From the NCBI GenBank assembly GCA_002439875.1, contig DJQB01000028.1:15917-79916 (forward strand): a stretch of DNA of 64,000 nucleotides, in the 5' to 3' direction. Shown in pieces: positions 44,739 to 52,385 of the stretch (positions are counted from its first letter, which is position 1; each line of letters starts with the position of its first letter). A program made the position numbers and the translations under genes. Under the pieces are notes generated by a model. It had not been told where the DNA came from, searched no databases, and saw only the letters and a list, made by a program, of their open reading frames with translations. The stretch comes from Bacteroidales bacterium UBA6397. Its GTDB lineage: Bacteria; Bacteroidota; Bacteroidia; Bacteroidales; UBA932.

Positions 44739-46067
44739 TTATTGAGTAATTACCTTTGTGACAATTAGGTAGTTGTCTTCATTGTAAGGTGTCTCGATGC
44801 GTGCGCCGAAGATGTGGGCGTCATCGCCTGACTTGACTTTAAGGCGAGATCTTAATTCATCGCTGGACATCGGAATGTTCTTTGCCGAGACTTCCGAATG
44901 CGGATAGCGTCTGCCGATGTCTTTGATCGAGGCTTTGTTCAGAGGCAGTAGTTCTTTTACAAAATAGACCTTCCCGAAGCCTCGAAATCCAGAGATTCGA
45001 TGCTCTAATTCGCTGTCCGACAGAGGCTCTCCGAATGTGTACAGATGCGTGAAGCGGGCCAGTTTCACAAGTCCGAATCTCTCACAGATCGCGTTGAACG
45101 CCCCGGCCTTGGTCAGCGACTTTCCCGGTTCGAAGATTATCCTCGCGAAGGTCGAATCCGGCAGCGTAGCCTTCGCATGGGCAATCTCTTTGGAGGTGAA
45201 TGTCAGGGTTTTGCCGTCCTCGCGGCATGTCAATGAATATCCTCCCTCATGCTCCCGGTCAAGCAGGACAAGGAGCTCCTTGCATTCACCACCGCTTGCC
45301 ACAACGTGAACCTCACGCACCCATTGTCCGTTCCATCCATCCCCGGAGGTGTCCTGCAGGAAGGCCTCGTAGGCCCTGTCCAACCTCTCCACAGCCATAC
45401 TTATGTCAGCCATAGGGGAGAGTTTGAGGAATACGAACCGGCTGATTCTGAACAGTTCCGGCAGCAGTTTCAGTACATCGGGCGAGCAATCCTCCAGAAG
45501 GAATACCTTTTTCCCGGCGTAATCTCGTCTCGCAGGGTCCATGAATATTATGTCGGGCTGGAAGTCTCCTAGAATGTCCTCAAGACTGTCCTTTGTAGCC
45601 TCCTCATTCTTTATGAATATATTCGTGACCCCCAATTCCCTGAAGTTGTGCCTTGCGGCCGCTTCCAGCTCCGGGTTCATCTCGTTGTAAAGCACTTCGC
45701 CCGCCACCTCGCTGAAAGCCCAGCAGTCCACTCCAAGCCCGCCTGTCAGGTCAGCGATCTTCCCGGCTGAGCCAACATATTCATTAAAGATTCTTTGGAC
45801 TATCGAGGCCTTGTACCGCGCTGTGTCCGAAGAGCTGCACTGTTCCGTACAGAGCGATGTGGGATAGACCAGTCCCGTGCACGCCACCCATTCAGGCAGC
45901 TTCTTCCGAAGCCTCCGTCTCCCCTCGATAGTGTTGATCGCTAAAGACTTCGCATCCAACCCCGCCAGCACCGGATCCTCCGGCACCGGCCACTCCCTCC
46001 GGGACATCACCAGCCGCACCGTGTCCGCCCCTTCGTTCTCAACTATGAATCTCTCAAAATTGTCCAT
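44739..46067 (-). CDS. Class I SAM-dependent methyltransferase with THUMP-like domain
   Basis: The 442-residue protein has a SAM-binding Rossmann core (about 90-230) with motif I in ADLTGGLGVDCWAF, acidic strand NEMNPEL and motif IV in IIFMDPARRD. A C-terminal THUMP-like domain (about 330-435) ends the chain. Bacteroidota have a conserved gene of this architecture annotated as an RNA or tRNA methyltransferase of unknown site. The DPAR tetrapeptide suggests N6-adenine or guanine-type base methylation, but the substrate is not known. Confidence 0.8.
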   Translation of the reverse strand: MDNFERFIVENEGADTVRLVMSRREWPVPEDPVLAGLDAKSLAINTIEGRRRLRKKLPEWVACTGLVYPTSLCTEQCSSSDTARYKASIVQRIFNEYVGSAGKIADLTGGLGVDCWAFSEVAGEVLYNEMNPELEAAARHNFRELGVTNIFIKNEEATKDSLEDILGDFQPDIIFMDPARRDYAGKKVFLLEDCSPDVLKLLPELFRISRFVFLKLSPMADISMAVERLDRAYEAFLQDTSGDGWNGQWVREVHVVASGGECKELLVLLDREHEGGYSLTCREDGKTLTFTSKEIAHAKATLPDSTFARIIFEPGKSLTKAGAFNAICERFGLVKLARFTHLYTFGEPLSDSELEHRISGFRGFGKVYFVKELLPLNKASIKDIGRRYPHSEVSAKNIPMSSDELRSRLKVKSGDDAHIFGARIETPYNEDNYLIVTKVITQ

Positions 46068-46115
46068 ATTCTGTTATTCGGGAAAAACTGTCGGAGTTTC
46101 TCTTGATTATTGATA

Positions 46116-47231
46116 TTACAAGAGTTTCTTCATCTCCTCCTCGTCCGGCAGAACTTCTCTCAATTGTTCTTGACTTGGCTTGTAGGTAGCGACACCCATC
46201 GGTTTGGTGTAATCTTGAAGAACGTATTCGACATAAGCGCGGTCAGCATCCTTGCATAGGACGATTCCGACGGACGGGTTTTCACCTTCAATACGTTCCT
46301 CATCATCGAGGACTCGGAGATAGGCTGCAAGTTGGCCGAGATATGCTGGCTTGAAAGAGCCTTTCTTGAGTTCAATGACAACAAGCGATCTCAAGACTCG
46401 ATTAAAGAATAGAAGTTCCACCCAATGGTCATGTCCAAGTTTGTCGTAATGAACCTGATTGCCAAGATAAGAGAAGCCACGCCCGAAGGTCATAATAAAG
46501 TTCTTGATATTGTGGACTATCTCGTTCTCTACCACGCGTTCGTCAATGTCCTCATCCCTTTCGCCCAACTGTTCGACATTGATGTAGTCCAGCAGGTATT
46601 CGTCTTTGAACATCTGTATTGCCTGAAATGCTCGCTTATAGTCTGGAATGGTCACTCCAAAGTTATTCGGCATTTTGCCTTGATTATGGTAGGCATCCTC
46701 GGAAATCTTTCTCTCCAGAGCATCAACGGACAGGCTGAGATCCGCACAAAGTTGGATGTAAAACTTACGCTCTTCGACATCTTTCACCTTTGTGATAATT
46801 ATGCAATGATGAGTAAAACCTATACTCAAGAAAGCGATCCACGGGAAATTCGAGAAATCCGCCAGTTGTAACTGCCGAATTGTATTGTTTTTAGAATCAG
46901 TAACTTGTAATTCGCCAGTCGCAACTGGCGAATTTGCTTCAAGCGACTCCCATTCTTCATAGAAAGCCCGCATCGACTTTAGATTTGATGGAGAGAATCC
47001 TCTCAGGCCAGGTATCTCACGACGTAATTGTTCACTGATTGTCGCAATAGCCCCCTTTCCCCAGAACCCCTCTCGACTATTATAGGAAATGAACCGCCCG
47101 ATGCCATAATACAAAGCCAGTTGTTCCTGATTCACACCTTTCAAAGCTTTCGCTTGGCTCTGTAAAATAGCGGTTTTTATCTGCTTGACAGCATCATTAT
47201 ATTGCGTGGAGAGTTTCTCTTTCATTCGCAT
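46116..47231 (-). CDS. DUF1016/YhcG PD-(D/E)XK nuclease-family protein
   Basis: The 371-residue protein has the DUF1016 N-terminal domain (about 10-165; ALYYGIGRFISYNSREGFWG, FSPSNLKSMRAFYEEW) and the YhcG nuclease domain (about 200-345) with catalytic-like Glu and ELK in HWVELLFFNRVLRSLVVIE followed by LKKG. Members occur in defence islands and beside type I restriction systems and mobile genes. None of these is adjacent here. The ATG at 47231 is preferred to an upstream TTG; the ATG two codons later is also possible. Its lower G+C content fits acquisition. Confidence 0.85.
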   Translation of the reverse strand: MRMKEKLSTQYNDAVKQIKTAILQSQAKALKGVNQEQLALYYGIGRFISYNSREGFWGKGAIATISEQLRREIPGLRGFSPSNLKSMRAFYEEWESLEANSPVATGELQVTDSKNNTIRQLQLADFSNFPWIAFLSIGFTHHCIIITKVKDVEERKFYIQLCADLSLSVDALERKISEDAYHNQGKMPNNFGVTIPDYKRAFQAIQMFKDEYLLDYINVEQLGERDEDIDERVVENEIVHNIKNFIMTFGRGFSYLGNQVHYDKLGHDHWVELLFFNRVLRSLVVIELKKGSFKPAYLGQLAAYLRVLDDEERIEGENPSVGIVLCKDADRAYVEYVLQDYTKPMGVATYKPSQEQLREVLPDEEEMKKLL

Positions 47232-47466
47232 CAATATTTTCGTCAACTACGTGTAACAAAGATACACAATTTCTACATTCCCCAAGCGTCATCGATGAGT
47301 TTCACGGCATTGGTTTTCTCCGTATAGATTTCTGAATATCACATGTATTAGGTTGCGCTTTTAACCAATTTGCTTGCCTTGATGTAAGCAATTGCATAGC
47401 ATTAGAGCGCCGGTATTGTTCTTCTAATCAATTGGTGTATCTTTATGTGAACTATAACTTGAAGTT

Positions 47467-47595
47467 ATGGGTATTGAACTGCACGCAAAACCCAAACCTG
47501 ACAGAACATTGGTTGAAAGAGGGGCAGACTATTCAAGATTTTTCTTACGACACGTCCGTGGCGGAGGTAAAGTACAAATGATATGGAGAGGTTAA
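47467..47595 (+). CDS. Possible 42-residue basic small protein
   Basis: A complete small reading frame runs MGIELHAKPKPDRTLVERG to VQMIWRG. It is rich in Arg, Lys and Gly with a plausible amphipathic middle (YSRFFLRHV). No family is recognised and no clear promoter or ribosome-binding site was found. It is the only plausible coding frame in a 760-bp gap and could be a remnant. Low confidence. Confidence 0.25.
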   Translation: MGIELHAKPKPDRTLVERGADYSRFFLRHVRGGGKVQMIWRG

Positions 47596-47632
47596 TCACG
47601 TGAGTGCGATATAGGTGTTGCGATTGGGACTG

Positions 47633-47843
47633 ACAGCAGGGTCAAGTGGCTCTGCTGTTTTGATTGTTGAGGTACATTTTTGCAAACCACGGGCACGGGA
47701 GAGTGGCTCTGGGACTGCTGAGAGGCCATAGTGTGTGGCTGACCCCCATGTTCAGAGGGAGGGTCAGCCACAGTGATCGTTGACAGAATGCTGTTGGTGG
47801 CGTTTCAGCGTGTCCGTGGTTTGTGAATAGGTAGGCAGGTACA
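47633..47843. other. Strongly folded element: nested inverted repeats
   Basis: Several inverted repeats are nested here. The outer stem (47683-47697 with 47809-47823) is 15 bp with one G-U pair. Inside it are a perfect 12-bp hairpin (47734-47745 with 47761-47772, 15-nt loop), a weaker hairpin at about 47704-47728 and ACAG-AATG-CTGT at about 47783. A 7-bp hairpin (47633-47639 with 47652-47658) lies to the left, and AGGTACA occurs on both sides (47670-47676, 47837-47843). It could be a structured non-coding RNA or a small non-autonomous mobile element. The strand is unknown. Confidence 0.6.
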
Positions 47844-47898
47844 AGATTGCCTGTGCAAGATTGTCGTGTGAGGCGTTTTAAAAGCGGAATTATTTGAG

Positions 47899-47906
47899 TA
47901 AATTTG
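47899..47906 (+). promoter_or_regulatory. -7 promoter element TAAATTTG upstream of the phosphoglucomutase gene
   Basis: It matches TAnnTTTG exactly and lies 85 nt before the start codon. Confidence 0.4.
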
Positions 47907-47991
47907 TGGGTTGTGTGGGTGGGTGTGGGATTGGCTGAACTATTGGGAATTGAAGGCAAGAATGATTAAAAGAATATAAACGAATAATACT

Positions 47992-49656
47992 ATGGCACAG
48001 GATTACAACGAGAACGCCAGGAAATGGCTGGAAGGGGATTTCGATCAGGAGACAAAGATGAAGGTTCTGGAACTGCGGAACAATGATCCGGCGGGATTCG
48101 AGGACGCTTTCTACAAGACTTTGGAGTTCGGCACGGGTGGCCTTCGGGGCATCATGGGGGTCGGAACCAACAGGATGAACAAATATACCGTCGGGATGGC
48201 GACCCAGGGGCTTGCCAACTATATTCTTAAGAAGGTATCAGGGGACGACATCCGCGTCTGCATTTCCTACGACAGCCGCAACAACTCGAAGATGTTCGCG
48301 AAGATCACCGCTGACATATTCAGCGCCAACGGATTGCATGTGTTTATCTTCGACAATCTCCGTCCTACTCCGGAGCTGAGCTACTCAATCCGCAAGATGG
48401 GAGCTGTGGCCGGAGTGATGGTGACTGCCTCTCACAATCCTAAGGAATATAACGGGTACAAGGTCTATTGGTCAGACGGGGCGCAGATCGTCCCGCCGGT
48501 GGATCATGAGATCATTGACGAGGTCAACAAGATCACCGACCCTTCTCAGGTGATGTTCGAGAAGAAGGAGCATTGCGGAGAGGTCGAGCTGATGGGCAAG
48601 GAGATGGATGACGCCTACATTTCCGACATTCTTTCGCTTACCCTCAGTCCTGAGGCCCGCGAGAAGCACAAGGACTTGAAGATTGTCTACACCCCGCTTC
48701 ACGGAGCCGGGGTACGCATCGTTCCGGAAGCCCTGAAACGCCTTGGCTTCGAGAACATCATCCATGTTCCTGAGCAGGATGTAAGCGATGGGAACTTCCC
48801 GACCGTCGTCTCTCCGAATCCGGAGGAGCCAGCCGCGATGAAGATGGCTCTTGAGATGGCCGACAAGAAGGGCGCGGACATCGTGATGGCCTCCGATCCG
48901 GACGCTGACCGCCTTGGAATCGCTGTCCGGGACAATGACGGCAAGATGGTTCAGCTGAACGGCAACCAGACTGGTTCCATCCTGACATATTACATCCTGA
49001 CCCGTTGGAAGGAACTCGGCAAGCTGGATCCGACGAAGTACATCGCCAAGACGATTGTCACGACAGAGCTGATCGCTGAGATTGGCCGCAGCTTCGGAGT
49101 GAAGTGCTACGATGTTCTGACCGGTTTCAAGTACATCGAGGAAATCGTGCGTGAGAACGAGGGCAAGGGTGAGTTCATCTGCGGAGGCGAGGAAAGCTAC
49201 GGCTTCAATGTCGGCGAGTTCGTGCGCGACAAGGACGCTCCGGTTGCATGCATCATGGTGGTCGAGTGCGCGGCTTGGGCGGCAGAGCAGGGGCTGACCC
49301 TCTACCAGCTGCTCCAGAGAATCTATTCTGAATATGGCTACCGCAAGGAGTCGCTTGTGTCTCTGGTCCGCAAGGGCATCAGTGGTGCGGAGGAGATCCA
49401 GAAGATCATGGCTGACCTGAGGCAGAACCCACCTGCCGAGATTGTCGGCTCGAAGGTCATAAAGGTCATCGACTACAACGAGCCGGAGAAGACCGGACTC
49501 CAGAAGTCGAACGTCCTCCAGTTCTTCAACGAGGCCGGTGACATCGTTTCCGTCCGCCCGTCCGGCACCGAGCCGAAGATCAAGTTCTACTTCGGAGCCA
49601 AAGGTTCTGACGCGGATGCGAAACTTGATGCTCTCAAGGCTCAGTTCATCAGATAG
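47992..49656 (+). CDS. Phosphoglucomutase/phosphomannomutase family enzyme
   Basis: The 554-residue protein has the four alpha-D-phosphohexomutase domains. The phosphoserine loop is VTASHNPKEYNGYK (Ser147), the Mg2+ loop SDPDADRLGIAV (about 304), the sugar loop CGGEESYGF (about 397) and the phosphate loop VSVRPSGTEPKIKFYFG. The length and GGLRGIMGVGTNRMN start place it with bacterial PgcA-type phosphoglucomutases, which interconvert glucose 1- and 6-phosphate; phosphomannomutase or phosphopentomutase activity is possible. A REP-like hairpin after the stop probably ends the transcript. Confidence 0.92.
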   Translation: MAQDYNENARKWLEGDFDQETKMKVLELRNNDPAGFEDAFYKTLEFGTGGLRGIMGVGTNRMNKYTVGMATQGLANYILKKVSGDDIRVCISYDSRNNSKMFAKITADIFSANGLHVFIFDNLRPTPELSYSIRKMGAVAGVMVTASHNPKEYNGYKVYWSDGAQIVPPVDHEIIDEVNKITDPSQVMFEKKEHCGEVELMGKEMDDAYISDILSLTLSPEAREKHKDLKIVYTPLHGAGVRIVPEALKRLGFENIIHVPEQDVSDGNFPTVVSPNPEEPAAMKMALEMADKKGADIVMASDPDADRLGIAVRDNDGKMVQLNGNQTGSILTYYILTRWKELGKLDPTKYIAKTIVTTELIAEIGRSFGVKCYDVLTGFKYIEEIVRENEGKGEFICGGEESYGFNVGEFVRDKDAPVACIMVVECAAWAAEQGLTLYQLLQRIYSEYGYRKESLVSLVRKGISGAEEIQKIMADLRQNPPAEIVGSKVIKVIDYNEPEKTGLQKSNVLQFFNEAGDIVSVRPSGTEPKIKFYFGAKGSDADAKLDALKAQFIR

Positions 49657-49678
49657 CGTACTTTACTGAATACAGACC

Positions 49679-49731
49679 GGTCCGGTCACTGAGCCTGCCC
49701 CGGTCACTGAGCTTGTCGAAGTGACCGGACC
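49679..49731. repeat. REP-like repeat forming a 12-bp hairpin (probable terminator)
   Basis: GGTCCGGTCACT (49679-49690) pairs perfectly with AGTGACCGGACC (49720-49731). Inside, GGTCACTGAGC(C/T)TG occurs twice in tandem. ATCAGTTTT follows. This is the clearest copy of a repeat whose degenerate relatives lie at 19788, 38993 and 50617, each just after a stop codon. Confidence 0.7.
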
Positions 49732-49829
49732 ATCAGTTTTCGTGAGGTGTTACGTATTTGTTTAATATTGAGATAAATAGTAATTTGTCTTTGGTTGAGA
49801 TTGACTAAAGGTGATAATGTAAGTGTTTG

Positions 49830-50603
49830 ATGATTAGTGATTTGCTCGCCACGGGAACTTTCACCATCCGTGACGCCAAGCCGTCTGACGGTGAGTTTAT
49901 AGCAAGGAACGTTCTTGCTGCCATGGGGTACGAGGTGTTTTCGTGTGCCGAAGCCGATCCAAAGATAGAGATCGGCTCCGCATCCATGAATATTCATGAG
50001 GCCGTGGTGGCATTCGGTGAGGTGTGTGCCAGGCATGACACATTATATTCCTTCACCAGGACAAGGGCCGCATGCGTTGACGGCAGACCGGTGGGGTCGC
50101 TGACGGCATATTCAGGTGACGACTACCTGCCGCTCCGGGATCTGACATGGGGGCTTCTGAACTCCATCTTCGACGGTTCCACCCTGCCAGAGGAAGGTTC
50201 GCCGGATATTCTGCCAGAAACCAGCACGGTGGCTATTGATGAAGCCGATGGTTTGAGTGCGCAATCCTACAGCGCGCAACTTTCCAAAGGGAATTCCTCC
50301 GGTACTCTTCCAATGGAGCCGGAATGTCTACCGGGTGAGTTCTACCTCGACAGCATGGCCATTCTTCCCGAGTTCCGGGGAAGGGCTTATGAATATGCCG
50401 GTTCGACCGACCGCATAGGCCACATCCTGATGCTCGATGGCATTGAGGAAGGCCGCAGGAAAGGCTTCCCGCGCATAAGTCTCATCGTTGACAAGGCCAA
50501 GCCCCGTCTGAAAACCTACTATTCCGCCCTCGGTTTCCGCCCCGATGGCGAAATACTCTTCTTCGGCCACCTTTACGACCGCATGATTAAGGATCTTGAC
50601 TGA
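49830..50603 (+). CDS. GNAT-family N-acetyltransferase
   Basis: The 257-residue protein starts MISDLLATGTFTIRDAKPSD, with the usual first strand of GNAT enzymes. The acetyl-CoA region is LDSMAILPEFRGRAYEYAGS (about 172-191), where the usual R/Q-x-x-G-x-G/A loop is RGRAYEYAG, and the end YYSALGFRPDGE is typical. An acidic, low-complexity insertion (about 110-165) interrupts the fold. The substrate is unknown. ATG at 49830 is preferred to the TTG one codon upstream. It is followed by a degenerate REP-like repeat. Confidence 0.8.
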   Translation: MISDLLATGTFTIRDAKPSDGEFIARNVLAAMGYEVFSCAEADPKIEIGSASMNIHEAVVAFGEVCARHDTLYSFTRTRAACVDGRPVGSLTAYSGDDYLPLRDLTWGLLNSIFDGSTLPEEGSPDILPETSTVAIDEADGLSAQSYSAQLSKGNSSGTLPMEPECLPGEFYLDSMAILPEFRGRAYEYAGSTDRIGHILMLDGIEEGRRKGFPRISLIVDKAKPRLKTYYSALGFRPDGEILFFGHLYDRMIKDLD

Positions 50604-50616
50604 TCCAGAATGTGTC

Positions 50617-50640
50617 GGTCACCGAGCCTGTCGAGGCGTC
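50617..50640. repeat. Degenerate REP-like unit after the GNAT gene
   Basis: GGTCACCGAGCCTGTCGAGG resembles the copy at 49679-49731 and begins 13 bp after the stop codon. Confidence 0.45.
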
Positions 50641-50695
50641 CGATACCAAAGACCGATCTTTACAGATTCTCGATCACGCTTCTGGCTATGTTAGC

Positions 50696-50732
50696 AAAAA
50701 AGCGGAAAGTTCCAACCGGAACTTTCCGCTTT
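50696..50732 (-). terminator. Rho-independent terminator of tRNA-Thr
   Basis: A perfect 15-bp stem (50718-50732 with 50699-50713), loop of 4, is followed on the minus strand by a run of six T. It lies just 3' of the tRNA gene. Confidence 0.85.
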
Positions 50733-50736
50733 GCTG

Positions 50737-50809
50737 AGCCACTCATCAGGCTCGAACTGACGACCTGCGCGTTACGAATGCGCTGCTCTACCGACTGAGC
50801 TAAAGTGGC
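50737..50809 (-). tRNA. tRNA-Thr (anticodon CGT)
   Basis: The 73-nt cloverleaf reads: acceptor GCCACTT with GAGTGGC, D-stem GCTC/GAGC, anticodon loop TTCGTAA (CGT), T-arm GTCAG-TTCGAGC-CTGAT and discriminator T. It decodes ACG. CCA is not encoded. The anticodon stem GCGCA/CGCGC has an A31-C39 mismatch beside the loop, which is unusual. A strong terminator follows, so it is a single-gene transcript. Confidence 0.93.
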
Positions 50810-50857
50810 TTGCAGCATTTCTCGTGGAAATGGACTGCAAAGATAATCAAAAATTCT

Positions 50858-50865
50858 TAACTTTG
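50858..50865 (+). promoter_or_regulatory. -7 promoter element TAACTTTG, predicted leaderless
   Basis: It matches TAnnTTTG exactly and only CACT separates it from the start codon of the flavoprotein gene. Confidence 0.55.
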
Positions 50866-50869
50866 CACT

Positions 50870-52384
50870 ATGTATTCAGATATTATCATCATCGGAGGTG
50901 GGGCAGCCGGACTTATGGCCGCATACGGTGCCACCAAGGCACTTCCGCTCGGTAGTTCGGCGCGTATCACGGTTCTGGAGAAGATGCCCCGTCCAGGCAG
51001 GAAGATCCTGTTTACAGGTAAGGGACGATGCAACTTCACTAATCTTAAGGACTGGAATGAGTTCTCTCAGCATATCCGCACGAATCCTAATTTCGTTAAG
51101 CCAGCGTTTTATAACTTCACACCGGAGAACACGATAGACTTCCTTGAAAGCAATGGTCTTGAGACCGTTGTCGAGAGGGGAGACAGGGCGTTTCCATATT
51201 CACACCGGGCCTCTGATGTGCTGGACACCATCGTTGAGGTGGTGCTGCGTCATGGGGTGACGCTGCTGACAGATCGTGAGGTGACGGACATTCTGCCAGG
51301 ATTCTCGATCAGATGCGCTGATGGCGAGACGTTTGAGTGCTCGAAACTGATCATCGCCACCGGAGGGCTTTCCTATCCGGGAACAGGCTCGACCGGAGAC
51401 GGTTACAAATGGGGCAAGTTCTTCGGCCACAGCATAGTACCTTGTTTTCCTTCGTTGACCGCCCTAGTTCCGAAAGGATACAAGATCATTGACAGGCCGG
51501 AGACCGATCTGAAAGGGCATATTCACCGGGAGACACCTATGACAGGCAGCGGTGAGGCTCTTAAAGGCGCCAAACTGAAGAATGTCAGCCTGACTGTCAC
51601 GTTTGACGGCTCGAAATCCGAGACAGAGTTCGGAGACGTGGATTTCACGGACGGCGGAATCGAGGGACCGATCGGATTTCAGGTCAGCCGCAAGTGTGTC
51701 AAGGCATTGATGAATGGAGGCAAGGTGGCGTTCTCTCTGGATTTGAAGCCTGGAGTGCCTTTGGAAGAACTGACAAACCGCATCAAAACCCTTTGGCAGG
51801 AAATCAAGAACGACCCTCGCACCCGCCAATGGAAGGATGGACGCGGGCTGAACGGCAAGGAGATGTACAGGATCCTCCTCGGCAAACTGATGCCGTGGGA
51901 ACTGATTCCCGGATTCCAGGCGTGGAACCCTGACATCATGAAGATCGACCTGAAGAAATCTGAATATGCTGACGGACGCTTCAGTTCTTCGATGGGCTCA
52001 GCCTCCCGTTATGCCAATCAGTCGGCTCGTTATGACAGATCGCAGGGTTGGTCGAAAGGGCCTAACCATCGCTTTGGCCGCCAGCCAAGACGTTATTATG
52101 ACATCGATCTTGACCTATTGGCCAAGACCTTAAAGGACTGGAGGTTCGAGATAATCGGTTTCGTGGGCTACGAGCGTTGCGTCATCACTGCCGGTGGCGT
52201 CTCTACCGACGAGGTGATGCCTAAGACTATGGAATCACGTCTCAAACCAGGTCTTTACCTTTGTGGTGAGGTTCTTGACATGGACTGCGACACTGGAGGC
52301 TACAATCTCCAGTGTGCTTTCTCCACCGGCTATCTTGCCGGAGAATCCGCGGCTAAATCCCTGAATATTCCTGGACAGTATTAG
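50870..52384 (+). CDS. BaiN/HI0933-family FAD-dependent oxidoreductase
   Basis: The 504-residue protein has the dinucleotide-binding start IIIGGGAAGLMAAYG, the family motifs GRKILFTGKGRCNFTN and TGGLSYPGTGSTGDGY, and the C-terminal FAD loop GEVLDMDCDTGGYNLQCA. The family is often annotated as NAD(P)/FAD-dependent oxidoreductase; a few members reduce bile-acid intermediates, but most have no known substrate. It is longer than usual (about 400) owing to an insertion at about 365-420 rich in Ser, Arg and Tyr. It converges with mnmA, 1 bp between stops. Confidence 0.88.
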   Translation: MYSDIIIIGGGAAGLMAAYGATKALPLGSSARITVLEKMPRPGRKILFTGKGRCNFTNLKDWNEFSQHIRTNPNFVKPAFYNFTPENTIDFLESNGLETVVERGDRAFPYSHRASDVLDTIVEVVLRHGVTLLTDREVTDILPGFSIRCADGETFECSKLIIATGGLSYPGTGSTGDGYKWGKFFGHSIVPCFPSLTALVPKGYKIIDRPETDLKGHIHRETPMTGSGEALKGAKLKNVSLTVTFDGSKSETEFGDVDFTDGGIEGPIGFQVSRKCVKALMNGGKVAFSLDLKPGVPLEELTNRIKTLWQEIKNDPRTRQWKDGRGLNGKEMYRILLGKLMPWELIPGFQAWNPDIMKIDLKKSEYADGRFSSSMGSASRYANQSARYDRSQGWSKGPNHRFGRQPRRYYDIDLDLLAKTLKDWRFEIIGFVGYERCVITAGGVSTDEVMPKTMESRLKPGLYLCGEVLDMDCDTGGYNLQCAFSTGYLAGESAAKSLNIPGQY

Positions 52385-52385
52385 G

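Noticed and set aside
46116..47231. DUF1016 nuclease as part of a type I restriction system or defence island
   Set aside because: No hsdR, hsdM or hsdS gene or other defence gene is adjacent; the type II pair is about 8 kb away with housekeeping genes between.
47642..47959. A 105-codon reading frame on the minus strand
   Set aside because: It runs across the nested inverted repeats, is rich in Pro, Thr and Ser with no domain, and looks like a by-product of a repeat-rich gap.
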